64,000 nt of DNA from Streptomyces roseoviridis (GCF_039535235.1 NZ_BAAAWU010000001.1:4278001-4342000); one strand, 5' to 3'; shown: positions 40,717-50,293, numbered from the stretch's first letter. A program made the numbers and translations. Notes: generated by a model from the letters alone, not told the origin.

Positions 40717-41502
40717 CTACCCGGCCTGCTCCGCCTCCGCCTCCGTCTGCTCCGACTCCGCCGGTTCCGCGATCAGGGCCGTGGCGATCGTACGGAAGCC
40801 CAGGCGGGCGTAGAGGCGGGCCACCGTCTCGTCGGTGGCGGTGAGGAAGACCGTCTCGGCGCCCCGGGCCCGGGCGTCCGCCACGAGGGCGGCCGTGACC
40901 GCGAGGCCCAGGCCCCGGCGGCGGGACTCCGGGCGGGTGCCCACGCCGACGACCTCGGTGACCGGGCCGACCGGCTGGTGCTGGCCGGCCGCGAGGGCCG
41001 TGCCCGACGCGTCGAGGGCGGCCGCGAGCCGGGTCAGGCCGGCCTCGATCCGGGCGGCGACCTGCGCGACGGCGCCGGGCGCGGGGGCCGCGCCGAAGGC
41101 CGCGTACGGGGCGGCGACCGAGGTCTCCAGGGCCGGATCGCCGGCGCCGACCATCCGCACGGTGACGTCCCGCGGCGGCGCGGGCAGCTCCTCCGCGGCC
41201 CCGTCGAGCACCATCAGCGGATGCTCGTGCACCACCAGACCGCTCTCCTCGACGGCCGCCCGCAGCCCCGGCGTCGTCTCGGCGACCCACTCGAAGGCCT
41301 CCGGCACCCCCAGCTCCCGCTGTCGCGCCCGCACCTTCTGCACCGCCTCGACCCCGACCGGTCCGGTGTGGCCGAGCGCGGGCCGCGCGTAGTAGGGCCA
41401 GCCCCCGCCCTCCCGTACGAAGAGGGTGAGCGGTCCGAAGTCCTCGGCGCGGGCGGCCGAGCGGGGGACGGCGTCGTAATAGGTTTCGATTCGGTTCAGC
41501 AC
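40717..41502 (-). CDS. GNAT-family N-acetyltransferase with N-terminal extra domain
   Basis: A 261-aa protein. The C-terminal half is GNAT (VVGVGTRPESRRRGLGLAVTAALVADARARG ... YARLGFRTIATALI), while the N-terminal half has a divergent, GNAT-like tandem arrangement. The start is GTG 41502: on the minus strand TACCGT ends seven bases upstream, fitting a leaderless transcript, and the longer open frame upstream runs into the neighbouring divergent gene. C-terminus is Glu/Ala-rich (TEAEAEQAG). Substrate unknown. Confidence 0.82.
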   Translation of the reverse strand: MLNRIETYYDAVPRSAARAEDFGPLTLFVREGGGWPYYARPALGHTGPVGVEAVQKVRARQRELGVPEAFEWVAETTPGLRAAVEESGLVVHEHPLMVLDGAAEELPAPPRDVTVRMVGAGDPALETSVAAPYAAFGAAPAPGAVAQVAARIEAGLTRLAAALDASGTALAAGQHQPVGPVTEVVGVGTRPESRRRGLGLAVTAALVADARARGAETVFLTATDETVARLYARLGFRTIATALIAEPAESEQTEAEAEQAG

Positions 41503-41581
41503 GCGGGCCACGGTAGAGGCGGGCGAGGGCGGGCGCAGGCGGATTTCCGGCGGCCGGCCGGGCACGCGCGATGATGGACCC

Positions 41582-42115
41582 ATGACCGAGATCCTCACGC
41601 CCCGACTCCTCCTGCGCCGCTGGACCGACGACGACCTCGTCCCCCTGGCCGAGATCAACGCCGACCCCGAGGTCATGCGGTGGATCGGCGACGGCTCGGT
41701 GCGCGACCTGGAGCAGACCGCCGAGGCCATCGAGCGGATCGAGGAGATGTGGGACGAGGAGGGCTTTGGCCTGTTCGCCGTCGAGCTCCTCGGGTCCGGC
41801 GAGCTGATCGGCTTCACCGGCCTGTCCGTTCCGGAGTTCCTCCCCGAGGTCCTTCCCGCCGTGGAGATCGGCTGGCGGCTCGGGCGTCCCTTCTGGGGGC
41901 AGGGCTACGCCTCCGAAGCCGCGCACGCCGCCCTGGAGTTCGCCCTGGAGGACCGGGGTCTCGACCGGGTCATCAGCATCGCCAGGATCGGGAACACCGC
42001 CTCCGAGAACGTGATGCGCAAGCTCGGCATGGTCCCGGAGCGGGAGACCGTCGACCCCGAGTACGGCCACCCGCTGCGGGTCCACGCCATCGACCTCACG
42101 GAGTACCGGGCCTGA
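41582..42115 (+). CDS. RimJ/RimL-type GNAT acetyltransferase
   Basis: A 177-aa GNAT of the Acetyltransf_3 type, with TPRLLLRRWTDDDLVPLAEI at the start, VEIGWRLGRPFWGQGYASEAAHAALEFA for acetyl-CoA binding, and NTASENVMRKLGMVPE near the end. Related to ribosomal-protein-alanine and antibiotic acetyltransferases. GATGAT six bases before ATG 41582 may be its -10 (leaderless). Divergent from the preceding GNAT gene across 79 bp. Confidence 0.92.
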   Translation: MTEILTPRLLLRRWTDDDLVPLAEINADPEVMRWIGDGSVRDLEQTAEAIERIEEMWDEEGFGLFAVELLGSGELIGFTGLSVPEFLPEVLPAVEIGWRLGRPFWGQGYASEAAHAALEFALEDRGLDRVISIARIGNTASENVMRKLGMVPERETVDPEYGHPLRVHAIDLTEYRA

Positions 42116-42196
42116 CGCGCTCCTCCCGAGGTCCCGTGGCACCGCATTCCTGTCACGGCCCTCGGAAAACCGCGCCCCGCCCCCTACCGTGCCCCC

Positions 42197-43033
42197 ATGC
42201 GGATCTCGACCACGATCTTCCTGACCGACGAGACGATCACCCCCGTGCGGCTCGCCCGCGAGCTCGAACAGCGCGGCTTCGCCGGGCTCTACCTGCCCGA
42301 GCACACCCACATCCCCGTCGAGCGCGCCACCCCCTACCCGGCGGGCGGCCCGCTCCCGCGCGAGTACGGCCGCACCCTCGACCCCTTCGTGGCCCTCGGG
42401 CAGGCCGCGGCCGTCACCGAGCGCCTCGGCCTGGGCACCGGCATCACGCTCGTCGCCCAGCACGACCCGATCGCCCTCGCCAAGCGGATCGCGACCCTGG
42501 ACCACCTCTCCGGCGGGCGCTTCACGCTCGGGGTCGGCTTCGGCTGGAACCGGGAGGAGGCCGCCGACCACGGCGTGGACTGGGCCGGGCGCCGCGAACG
42601 CACCCGCGAGGCGATGCACCTGATGCGGGCCCTGTGGGCGCCCGAACCCACCCCGTACGAAGGCCCGACCTCGGGCCTGTCCGTCCGCGCCTCCCACGCC
42701 TGGCCGAAGCCCGTCACCGGCGGCGCCCCCCGCACCCTCGTCGGCGGCGCCGCGGGGCCCGGGCTCTTCTCCCACGTCGCCGACTACGCCGACGGCTGGA
42801 TGCCGATCGGCGGCCGCGGCCTGACGGAGACCGTCCCCGCGCTCCGGGAGGTCTGGGCCCGGGCCGGCCGCGACCCGAAGGCGCTCCAGGTCGTCCCGTA
42901 CGCGGTCCTGCCCAGCCCCGGCAAGCTCGCCCACTACGAGGAACTGGGCTGCGAGGAGGTCGTGCTCCAGCTGCCGCCGGGGGACGAGCGGGAGGTTCTG
43001 GGGGTGCTGGACGAGTTCGGACGCCACCTCTGA
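42197..43033 (+). CDS. LLM-class F420-dependent oxidoreductase
   Basis: A 278-aa luciferase-like protein of the TIGR03619 type, with [77 protein letters not shown] and [30 protein letters not shown]. These enzymes use F420. TACCGT (42185-42190) lies six bases before the ATG, so it is probably leaderless. It stands just upstream of fbiC, which makes the F420 chromophore, but has no CTGACG operator and so is not part of that set. Confidence 0.9.
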   Translation: MRISTTIFLTDETITPVRLARELEQRGFAGLYLPEHTHIPVERATPYPAGGPLPREYGRTLDPFVALGQAAAVTERLGLGTGITLVAQHDPIALAKRIATLDHLSGGRFTLGVGFGWNREEAADHGVDWAGRRERTREAMHLMRALWAPEPTPYEGPTSGLSVRASHAWPKPVTGGAPRTLVGGAAGPGLFSHVADYADGWMPIGGRGLTETVPALREVWARAGRDPKALQVVPYAVLPSPGKLAHYEELGCEEVVLQLPPGDEREVLGVLDEFGRHL

Positions 43034-43166
43034 GCCCTGCCTTCGGAACACGCTCCGAAGTGCGGTCGGGGCATGCCGCCCCCGGGCCGCGCTTCGCGAC
43101 GAACGCGGTCCGGCCCCCGGCTTCGGACCCCACCCGCGCCCCCTCACCCGCTCGTATGCTCGGTCC

Positions 43167-45767
43167 ATGACCGATCAGCAGGCACCCCGGACCCCCGTAC
43201 CCACCGAGAACGCCATGCGCCGCGCGCTCCGGCGGGCCAGGGACGGGGTCGCGCTCGATGTCACCGAGGCCGCCGTGCTGTTGCAGGCGCGGGGCGCGGA
43301 TCTGGAGGACCTGGTCGCGACGGCCGGACGGGTGCGGGACGCGGGCCTGGAGGCGGCCGGGCGGCCCGGGGTCATCACGTACTCGAAGAGCGTGTTCATA
43401 CCGCTCACACGGCTGTGCCGGGACAAGTGCCACTACTGCACCTTCGCGACCGTCCCCGGCAGGCTGCGCCGCGAGGGCCACGGGATGTTCATGTCGCCGG
43501 ACGAGGTGCTCGACATCGCCCGCAAGGGCGCCGAACTCGGCTGCAAGGAAGCCCTGATCACCCTCGGCGACAAGCCCGAGGACCGCTGGCCCGAGGCCCG
43601 CGAGTGGCTGGACGCGCACGGCTACGACGACACCCTCGCGTACGTACGGGCCATGTCCATCCGCATCCTGGAGGAGACCGGGCTGCTGCCCCACCTCAAC
43701 CCCGGGGTGATGTCGTGGACCGACTTCCAGCGGCTCAAGCCCGTCGCCCCCAGCATGGGCATGATGCTGGAGACCACCTCCCGGCGGCTGTGGGAGGAGC
43801 CCGGGCAGCCCCACTACGGCTCGCCCGACAAGGAGCCCGCCGTGCGCCTGCGGGTCCTGGAGGACGCGGGGCGCTCCTCCGTGCCGTTCACCTCGGGGCT
43901 GCTGCTCGGCATCGGCGAGACCTACGAGGAGCGGGCCGACTCGCTGTTCGCGCTGCGCCGGATCGCCCGCGCCTACCACGGCATCCAGGAGCTGATCATC
44001 CAGAACTTCCGCGCCAAGCCGGACACGGCGATGCGCGGCATGCCGGACGCCGAACTCGACGACCTCGTCGCCACCGTGGCCGTGGCCCGGCTCATCATGG
44101 GCCCCTCCGCCTGCCTCCAGGCCCCGCCGAACCTGGTGGACGCCGAGTACGGGCGGCTGATCGCCGCCGGCATCGACGACTGGGGAGGGGTGTCCCCGCT
44201 CACCATCGACCACGTCAACCCCGAGCGGCCCTGGCCCCGCATCGAGGAGCTCGCCGAGAAGTCCGCCGCCGCCGGCTTCCGCCTGCGCGAACGGCTTTGC
44301 GTCTACCCCGAGTTCGTCACCCGCGGCGAGCCCTGGCTCGACCCCCGCCTGCTGCCGCACGTGCGCGCCCTCGCCGACCCGGAGACCGGTCTCGCGAAGG
44401 CGGACGCGCCGGTGCGCGGACTGCCCTGGCAGGAGCCCGACGAGACCTTCGCCGCCGCCGGCGGCACCGGCCGCACCGACCTGCACCGCACCATCGACAC
44501 CACCGGCCGCACCGGTGACCGCCGCGAGGACTTCGACCACGTCTACGGCGACTGGGAGGCCCTGCGCGAGGCCGCGGCGCCCGGCATGGTGCCCGAGCGG
44601 ATCGACGCCGACGTCCGGGAGGCGCTGGCCGTCGCCGCCGACGACCCGACCCGGCTGACCGACCCGCAGGCCCTCGCCCTGCTGCACGCCGACGGCCCGG
44701 CCCTGGACGCGCTGTGCGCGGTCGCCGACGACCTGCGCAGGTCGGTGTCCGGCGACGACGTGACGTACGTCGTCACGCGGAACATCAACTTCACCAACGT
44801 CTGCTACACCGGCTGCCGCTTCTGCGCCTTCGCCCAGCGCCGCACCGACGCCGACGCCTACACCCTCTCCCTCGGCCAGGTCGCCGACCGGGCCCAGCAG
44901 GCGTGGGACGTCGGCGCCGTCGAGGTCTGCATGCAGGGCGGCATCCACCCGGACCTGCCCGGCACCGCCTACTTCGACATCGCGCGGGCGGTGAAGGAAC
45001 GCGTCCCCGGCATGCACGTGCACGCCTTCTCTCCGATGGAGGTCGTCAACGGCGCCTCCCGCACCGGCCTGTCGATCCGCGAGTGGCTGACCGCCGCCAA
45101 GGAGGCCGGCCTCGACTCGATCCCGGGGACGGCCGCGGAGATCCTCGACGACGAGGTCCGCTGGGTCCTCACCAAGGGCAAGCTGCCCACGGCCACCTGG
45201 ATCGAGGTGATCACCACCGCGCACGAGCTGGGCATCCGCTCCAGCTCCACGATGATGTACGGGCACGTGGACCAGCCCCGCCACTGGCTCGGCCACTTCC
45301 GCACCCTGGCCCGCATCCAGCAGGAGACGGGCGGCTTCACCGAGTTCGTGACGCTGCCGTTCATCCACACCAACGCGCCCGTCTACCTCGCCGGCATCGC
45401 CCGCCCCGGCCCGACCGTCCGCGACAACCGGGCCGTCACCGCCATGGCCCGGCTGCTGCTCCACCCGCACATCCCGAACATCCAGACCAGCTGGGTCAAG
45501 CTGGGCGCGGAGGGCGCGGCCGAGATGCTGCGCTCGGGCGCCAACGACCTGGGCGGCACCCTGATGGAGGAGACCATCTCGCGCATGGCCGGGTCGAGTT
45601 ACGGCTCGTACCGCTCGATCCGGGACCTGGAGGCCATCGCCGAGGCGGCGGGCCGCCCCGCCAGGCCCCGGACGACCCTGTACGGGGAGGTGCCCGAGGA
45701 GCGGCAGCGCGCGGCCCGCGCCTCCGACGGGCACCTGCCGGAGCTGCTGCCGGTCGTCCAGGAGTAG
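43167..45767 (+). CDS. fbiC: FbiC, bifunctional F0 synthase (CofG/CofH fusion)
   Basis: An 866-aa enzyme with two radical-SAM domains that builds 8-hydroxy-5-deazaflavin (F0), the chromophore of F420, from tyrosine and the flavin precursor. The N-terminal CofG-like half has its [4Fe-4S] triad Cys84, Cys88, Cys91 (CRDKCHYC). The C-terminal CofH-like half has Cys546, Cys550, Cys553 (CYTGCRFC). Length and order match actinobacterial FbiC. TATGCT six bases before the ATG suggests a leaderless transcript. F420 made here is the expected cofactor for the LLM and Ddn-like proteins of the window. Confidence 0.97.
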   Translation: MTDQQAPRTPVPTENAMRRALRRARDGVALDVTEAAVLLQARGADLEDLVATAGRVRDAGLEAAGRPGVITYSKSVFIPLTRLCRDKCHYCTFATVPGRLRREGHGMFMSPDEVLDIARKGAELGCKEALITLGDKPEDRWPEAREWLDAHGYDDTLAYVRAMSIRILEETGLLPHLNPGVMSWTDFQRLKPVAPSMGMMLETTSRRLWEEPGQPHYGSPDKEPAVRLRVLEDAGRSSVPFTSGLLLGIGETYEERADSLFALRRIARAYHGIQELIIQNFRAKPDTAMRGMPDAELDDLVATVAVARLIMGPSACLQAPPNLVDAEYGRLIAAGIDDWGGVSPLTIDHVNPERPWPRIEELAEKSAAAGFRLRERLCVYPEFVTRGEPWLDPRLLPHVRALADPETGLAKADAPVRGLPWQEPDETFAAAGGTGRTDLHRTIDTTGRTGDRREDFDHVYGDWEALREAAAPGMVPERIDADVREALAVAADDPTRLTDPQALALLHADGPALDALCAVADDLRRSVSGDDVTYVVTRNINFTNVCYTGCRFCAFAQRRTDADAYTLSLGQVADRAQQAWDVGAVEVCMQGGIHPDLPGTAYFDIARAVKERVPGMHVHAFSPMEVVNGASRTGLSIREWLTAAKEAGLDSIPGTAAEILDDEVRWVLTKGKLPTATWIEVITTAHELGIRSSSTMMYGHVDQPRHWLGHFRTLARIQQETGGFTEFVTLPFIHTNAPVYLAGIARPGPTVRDNRAVTAMARLLLHPHIPNIQTSWVKLGAEGAAEMLRSGANDLGGTLMEETISRMAGSSYGSYRSIRDLEAIAEAAGRPARPRTTLYGEVPEERQRAARASDGHLPELLPVVQE

Positions 45768-45839
45768 GGCGCCCCGCGGCCCTTCATGGACCGGACAAAG
45801 TGCGGTCAAAAGAGGACTGAAGGGCGACGGATCACATAA

Positions 45840-45857
45840 CGTTCCGGCCCCCGAACG
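45840..45857. promoter_or_regulatory. Inverted repeat CGTTC-N8-GAACG before the ADP-ribosylglycohydrolase
   Basis: CGTTC (45840-45844) and GAACG (45853-45857) form a small inverted repeat 60 bp before the GTG; CTATTACAGT lies just downstream. Possible operator, weak. Confidence 0.3.
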
Positions 45858-45916
45858 AGCGCATCCAGTCTATTACAGTGCTGGACCAGGAGCTGCTGAC
45901 CGGGGGAGGGCACGTC

Positions 45917-47041
45917 GTGACCACCACAGCCGCGGTTGTGTGGGGCCGCACCGAACAGCAGGACTTCCGGTCCAGGGTCCGCGGCTGTCTGCTCGGAGGG
46001 GCGGTCGGCGACGCCCTCGGCGCCGGGGCCGCCGGGCGCTCGCTCGAGGAGCTCCGCGCGGCCCACGGACCCGAGGGCCTGACCGAGCCCGTCCCCGCGC
46101 ACGGCCGCAGGGGCGCCGTCACCGCCGCCACCCAGATGTCCCTGTTCACCGTCGACGGCCTCATCCGCGCCCACGTCCGCCGCGACACCGGCGCCTGGCA
46201 CCCGCCCACCGACGTCCACCGGGCGCATCTGCGCTGGGCGGCGACCCAGCGCGACTGGGGCCCGGACGAGCGGCGGCCCGACCTCGGCTGGCTGGCCCGC
46301 GAGGAGTGGCTGTACGCGCGGCGGGACCCGGCGCGGTCCTGTCTGACCGGGCTCGGGGACGAGGTCCTCGGCACGGTCGACCGGCCCAAGAACCCGGGTG
46401 CCGCCGACAGCGGCGCCCTGGTCCGCTCGGCGCCCTTCGGTCTGCTCGTCGGCTGGGAGCCGCAGCTGGTGTGCCAGCTCGCCGTGGAGTGCGCCGCCCA
46501 GACCCACGGGGACCCGGCCGCCTACCTGTCGGCGGGCGCCCTCGCGGTCGTGGTGCACGGTGTCGCCCGCGGCGACAGCGTGGAGGGCGCCGTCCGCACG
46601 GCCCTGGAACAGCTCGCCCCCCGCTCCGGCCACCAGCCGGTCACCGATGCCCTTGCGGCCGCGCTGGCCGCCGTACGGCAGGGAACGCCGGACGCGGAGC
46701 GGGTGACCGCGCTCGGCGCGGGGGAGGACCGGGCCGACGGGCAGCTGGCGGCGGCCGTCTACTGCGCCCTGGTCGGCGAGGACGTCCGGCACGGATTGCG
46801 CCTCGCGGTCAACCACGACGGCCCGTCGGCGGCGACCGGCACCCTCACCGGGGCGCTGCTCGGCGTCCTGCACGGCGAGACGGCCCTCCCGCCGGCCTGG
46901 GTGGCCGAGCTGGAGGGCCGTGGCACCGTCCTGGAGCTCGCGGACGACTTCGCGATGGAGATGACCCAGGGGGGCGCCCTGCACGGGCCGGGTGTCGCGG
47001 AGTCGGCCTCGGGCTGGCTGGCCCGCTACCCGCGGGTCTGA
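45917..47041 (+). CDS. ADP-ribosylglycohydrolase family protein
   Basis: A 374-aa all-helical protein of the DraG/ARH family. The N-terminal motif FRSRVRGCLLGGAVGDALGAG is typical, MSLFTVDGLIRA corresponds to the T-x-D metal region, and the C-terminal AVNHDGPSAATGTLTGALLG supplies the second metal site (usual form GxDxDTxA; here N-H-D-G-P-S, a variant). It would remove ADP-ribose from proteins or small acceptors. GTG 45917 has GGGGGAGGG seven bases upstream; an in-frame GTG at 45878 would add 13 unlikely residues. Confidence 0.87.
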   Translation: MTTTAAVVWGRTEQQDFRSRVRGCLLGGAVGDALGAGAAGRSLEELRAAHGPEGLTEPVPAHGRRGAVTAATQMSLFTVDGLIRAHVRRDTGAWHPPTDVHRAHLRWAATQRDWGPDERRPDLGWLAREEWLYARRDPARSCLTGLGDEVLGTVDRPKNPGAADSGALVRSAPFGLLVGWEPQLVCQLAVECAAQTHGDPAAYLSAGALAVVVHGVARGDSVEGAVRTALEQLAPRSGHQPVTDALAAALAAVRQGTPDAERVTALGAGEDRADGQLAAAVYCALVGEDVRHGLRLAVNHDGPSAATGTLTGALLGVLHGETALPPAWVAELEGRGTVLELADDFAMEMTQGGALHGPGVAESASGWLARYPRV

Positions 47042-47072
47042 CCGGCGCGGTGACCGGCCGGGGCCGGCTTGA

Positions 47073-48617
47073 TCAGCCCAGCGGCTGACCGGTCCGCTCG
47101 TCCGCCGACTGACCGGGGATCGCGGCGGCCGGGCTGCCGTCGTCGCTGTGCAGCCGGTCGAGGAGCGCGTCCCGCTCCGGGGTGGCCTCGGGCTTCACGT
47201 ATCCGATGAGGACGTAGAGGACCAGCGAGGTGGCGAGCGGCGAGACGATCTGGACCTGGAGCTCGACGCCGTCGAGGCCGTAGTTGGTGAGCCAGAAGGC
47301 GAAGAGCCCGGCCGCCCACGACACGAGCGCCGCCGTCGGGCCCGACTTCCGGAAGGCACGCAGCAGACCGAGCATGAACGGGATGGCGATGGGCCCCATG
47401 AGTCCGGCGACCCACTTGATGACGACGGTGATGATGTCCTTGAAGGTGGGGGAGTTGACCTGGGTGGCGACCGCCATCGACAGGGCGAGGAAGGCGATCG
47501 TCGACCAGCGGGCGGCGAGCAGCCCGGCCGCCTGCGACCAGGAGCGGGCCGACTTGCTGAGGACGGGCGCGATGTCCCGGGTGAAGACGGCCGCGATGGC
47601 GTTGGCGTCGGAGGAGCACATGGCCATGGTGTGCGAGAAGAAGCCGACGATGACGAGGCCCAGCAGGCCGTGCGGCAGGAGCTGTTCGGTCATCAGGGCG
47701 TAGGAGTCGGAGGCGTCGGGCTTCTTCGGGTCGACGAGCAGCGGCGCGACCCACATGGGGAAGAAGAGGACCAGCGGCCACACGAACCACAGGACGGCGG
47801 AGAGCCGGCCGGACCGGGTGGCCTCGCGGGCGGTCGGGGTGGCCATGTAGCGCTGGGCCTGGTTCCACATGCCGCCGCTGTACTCGAAGGTCTTGATGAA
47901 GAGATAGGCCAGGAGGAAGGTCAGCGTGTACGGGCCGGCGGTCGGCGCCGTGTGCCCCTGGAGCTCGGGCCGGTCCCACACGGTCCACAGCGCGCTGACC
48001 CCGCCCAGCTCGGCGAGGACGGCGACGAGCATGGCGATGCCGGCGAAGAACTGGATGACGAACTGCCCGAGTTCGGTGAGCGCGTCGGCCCACAGGCCGC
48101 CGACCGTGCAGTAGATGCCGGTGATGACCCCGGTGATGAGGATGCCCTGGTTGAGGGAGATTCCGGTGAAGACGGACAGCAGGGTGGCGATCGCGGCCCA
48201 CTTGGCGCCCACGTCCACGATCTTCAGCAGTACGCCGGACCAGGCGAGGGCCTGCTGGGTGGGCAGGTCGTAGCGGTTCTTCAGGTACTCCAGGGGCGAG
48301 GCGACGTGCAGCCGGGAGCGGAGCCGGTTGAGGCGGGGCGCGAAGAGGTGGGCGCCGACGGCGATGCCGATCGCGATGGGGAAGGACCAGGTGACGTAGG
48401 AGGTGACGCCGTAGGTGTAGGCGATGCCGGCGTATCCGGTGAACATCACGGCGCTGTAGCCGGACATGTGGTGGGAGATGCCGGAGAGCCACCAGGGCAT
48501 GCGGCCGCCGGCGGTGAAGAAGTCGGAGACGTCGTCCACCCGCTTGTGGGACCAGACGCCGATCGCGACCATGACGCCGAAGTAGCCGATGAGCACGGCC
48601 CAGTCGAGACTGTTCAT
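47073..48617 (-). CDS. Sodium:solute symporter (SSS family)
   Basis: A 514-aa transporter with about 13 helices. It starts with LDWAVLIGYFGVMVAIGVWS, followed by DFFTAGGRMPWWLSGISHHMSGYSAVMFTGYAG (typical SSS helix 1-2 with unwound Na+ site) and the conserved GGLWADALTELGQF. Family substrates include sugars, proline, pantothenate and acetate; this sequence is closest in feel to sialic-acid/sugar type SSS proteins, but substrate is not determined. ATG 48617 has GGAGGGGG upstream. Two inverted repeats (48650-48662 and 48741-48756) flank its probable promoter. Confidence 0.92.
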   Translation of the reverse strand: MNSLDWAVLIGYFGVMVAIGVWSHKRVDDVSDFFTAGGRMPWWLSGISHHMSGYSAVMFTGYAGIAYTYGVTSYVTWSFPIAIGIAVGAHLFAPRLNRLRSRLHVASPLEYLKNRYDLPTQQALAWSGVLLKIVDVGAKWAAIATLLSVFTGISLNQGILITGVITGIYCTVGGLWADALTELGQFVIQFFAGIAMLVAVLAELGGVSALWTVWDRPELQGHTAPTAGPYTLTFLLAYLFIKTFEYSGGMWNQAQRYMATPTAREATRSGRLSAVLWFVWPLVLFFPMWVAPLLVDPKKPDASDSYALMTEQLLPHGLLGLVIVGFFSHTMAMCSSDANAIAAVFTRDIAPVLSKSARSWSQAAGLLAARWSTIAFLALSMAVATQVNSPTFKDIITVVIKWVAGLMGPIAIPFMLGLLRAFRKSGPTAALVSWAAGLFAFWLTNYGLDGVELQVQIVSPLATSLVLYVLIGYVKPEATPERDALLDRLHSDDGSPAAAIPGQSADERTGQPLG

Positions 48618-48649
48618 TGCGCCCCCTCCATGAGATCCGGTCCGCCTTG

Positions 48650-48662
48650 TGAACGCGGTTCA
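48650..48662. promoter_or_regulatory. Inverted repeat TGAAC-GCG-GTTCA
   Basis: TGAACGCGGTTCA lies 33 bp before the symporter ATG; same half-sites as the second palindrome at 48741 but in opposite polarity. Confidence 0.4.
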
Positions 48663-48740
48663 TGGTGTGGGGAGTTGGAAGGCAGCGACAAGCCGAGGAA
48701 AGGTCAAGGGGAGGTAAAATCGTTCGGTTTACTGACCCTC

Positions 48741-48756
48741 GTTCATATTCATGAAC
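48741..48756. promoter_or_regulatory. Palindrome GTTCAT-N4-ATGAAC
   Basis: Perfect 6-bp arms, about 125 bp upstream of the symporter start, beside an A/T-rich TAAAATCGTT segment (48716-48725). Candidate operator of a GntR/LacI-type regulator. The rest of 48757-48890 shows no gene. Confidence 0.45.
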
Positions 48757-48890
48757 CGTTGGGCGGACCGGAGACCCGTGGACGGGACTGGGTGCGATCT
48801 TCCCCCGGGCAAGGCCGAGCCCCCTCGGCCAGGACGGCGGACCGGTCGAGAGGGCTCACTCCTTGTCGCGCGCAGAGGCGGGCGCGGGGC

Positions 48891-49091
48891 TCACAGGGCC
48901 CCGGCACTCACCTCGCCCACGAACGCGTTCCACGAACCGGGTCCGAAAGAGAGGGACGGCCCCTCGGGGGCCTTCGAGTCGCGCACCGCGATGGCGTTCA
49001 CGACGGGGGACTTCACTTCGACACAGGCCCCGTTGCCGCCGGAATACGACGACTTCGTCCACGTGTCCGTACCGCCCTGAAGAATGGCCAT
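48891..49091 (-). CDS. DUF397 small protein
   Basis: A 66-aa DUF397 protein, with the family core WTKSSYSGGNGACVEVK, AIAVRDSKAPEGPSLSFGP and the end WNAFVGEV. In Streptomyces these proteins are encoded next to XRE/DUF5753 regulators, as here, and such pairs (for example BldB-like and abaA-type loci) influence development and antibiotic production. ATG 49091 has GGAGTGAG upstream. Three CTGCCAGT repeats stand 17-43 bp before the start, suggesting its own promoter rather than read-through from the XRE gene. Confidence 0.92.
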   Translation of the reverse strand: MAILQGGTDTWTKSSYSGGNGACVEVKSPVVNAIAVRDSKAPEGPSLSFGPGSWNAFVGEVSAGAL

Positions 49092-49107
49092 GCTTCTCAC
49101 TCCGGTT

Positions 49108-49134
49108 CTGCCAGTGCTGCCAGTAGCTGCCAGT
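49108..49134. repeat. Three CTGCCAGT direct repeats before the DUF397 gene
   Basis: CTGCCAGT at 49108-49115, 49117-49124 and 49127-49134. The CTGCCA half-site recurs as a palindrome in front of the XRE regulator gene. Confidence 0.7.
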
Positions 49135-49219
49135 GGATGTCACGCCAAACGTTCTTGCTGTGTGGCGTGATCGACGCTACTCGCCCGGCCCCGTCGCGCG
49201 GGACCGTCGTTCACCCGAC

Positions 49220-49239
49220 CGGATGGCATATTCCATCCG
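49220..49239. promoter_or_regulatory. Perfect inverted repeat CGGATGG-N6-CCATCCG
   Basis: Arms 49220-49226 and 49233-49239 around CATATT, between the XRE stop and the DUF397 promoter. Could be the XRE terminator or an operator; no T run on either side. Confidence 0.4.
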
Positions 49240-49327
49240 CGCTTCCGCCGGAGCGAGTCGGGGGTGTACCGTACCGGCCTCTTCCCCTGCCCTCCCGCGA
49301 AATGACGGCATTCGGACCGGCCCGCCC

Positions 49328-50191
49328 CTATTTTCCGCCCGCGTACTCCTTCGCGATGTCCGTCAGGAAAACCCGGGTGTCCTCCGCATTCAGCGCCTGT
49401 GCCCGCAGGTGCTCGTACATCACGCTGTACTTCGCGACATCCTGCGCCTTCTCCAGATAGAGGTCGCTCGTCACGCCCTCGATGTAGACCACCGAGGAGT
49501 CGGAGGCGTCCGGGAATTCCAGAATCGCGTAATGCCCGCTGATGCCCGGATGCGCCCCCATGTGGAACGGCAGCACCTGCACGGTCACGTGCGGCAGGTG
49601 CGACTGCTCGATCAGGTGCTCCAGCTGCTCCACCATCAACTGCCGGCTGCCGACCACCCGGCGCAGCGCGCCCTCGTCGATGACCGCCCACAGCCGCAGC
49701 GGACGCTCCCCGTCCTTGATGCGGTCCTGGCGGCGGGTCCGCACGGTCACCCGCTTGTCGATGTCGGCGGGCGTCGACTCCGGCAGCGCGCCGCTGATCA
49801 CCGCCTCCGCGTACGCGTGCGTCTGCAGCAGGCCCGGGATGATCTGCGGCTCGTACACCCGCAGGCTCTCGGCGTCCGTCTCCAGGCCGATGTAGACGCT
49901 GTACGGGATGTCGCCGAAGGCGTGCCACCAGCCCTGCTGGCGCGAGTCCTTGGCCATCTGCATGAGGGAGTCGACCACCCGGTCGTCCTCGACCTCGTAC
50001 ACCCCGCACAGATCGCGGACGTCACGCTGGCTGATCGAACGGCGGCCGTTCTCGAGGCGACTGATCTTGGACTGGGAGACGAGCAGACGGTCGGCGACCT
50101 GCTCGGCCGTCATGCCCTTCGCCTCCCGGAGCCGGCGCAGCTCCTGACCCAATCGGCGTCGCCTGACGGTGGGGTTGACACTGGACGCCAC
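49328..50191 (-). CDS. XRE-family regulator with DUF5753 domain
   Basis: A 287-aa regulator. The N-terminal helix-turn-helix spans residues about 12-68 (LGQELRRLREAKGMTAEQVADRLLVSQSKISRLENG). The C-terminal DUF5753 domain (about 95-275) contains YEPQIIPGLLQTHAYAEAVI, LWAVIDEGALRRVVGS, HVTVQVLPFHMGAHPG and FPDASDSSVVYIEG. This domain order is the usual Streptomyces partner of DUF397 proteins. Start is GTG 50191, with GGAGGTGCAG upstream. A perfect TGGCAG-A-CTGCCA palindrome 50 bp upstream suggests autoregulation. Confidence 0.93.
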   Translation of the reverse strand: MASSVNPTVRRRRLGQELRRLREAKGMTAEQVADRLLVSQSKISRLENGRRSISQRDVRDLCGVYEVEDDRVVDSLMQMAKDSRQQGWWHAFGDIPYSVYIGLETDAESLRVYEPQIIPGLLQTHAYAEAVISGALPESTPADIDKRVTVRTRRQDRIKDGERPLRLWAVIDEGALRRVVGSRQLMVEQLEHLIEQSHLPHVTVQVLPFHMGAHPGISGHYAILEFPDASDSSVVYIEGVTSDLYLEKAQDVAKYSVMYEHLRAQALNAEDTRVFLTDIAKEYAGGK

Positions 50192-50241
50192 GGAAACTGC
50201 ACCTCCGGCTGTCGGCTGCGTAGCTGTGAGTATCTACTGCT

Positions 50242-50254
50242 TGGCAGACTGCCA
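50242..50254. promoter_or_regulatory. Palindrome TGGCAG-A-CTGCCA, candidate XRE operator
   Basis: Perfect 6-1-6 palindrome 50 bp upstream of the XRE start; shares the CTGCCA half-site with the triple repeat before DUF397. Confidence 0.6.
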
Positions 50255-50293
50255 CCAAAGGTGCGGTGTGCGCTGGGAAATCGGCACAACGCA

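Noticed and set aside
48751-49126. Plus-strand frames opposite the DUF397 gene
   Set aside because: The minus-strand DUF397 core is unmistakable and has a ribosome site; the plus frames have no recognisable features.
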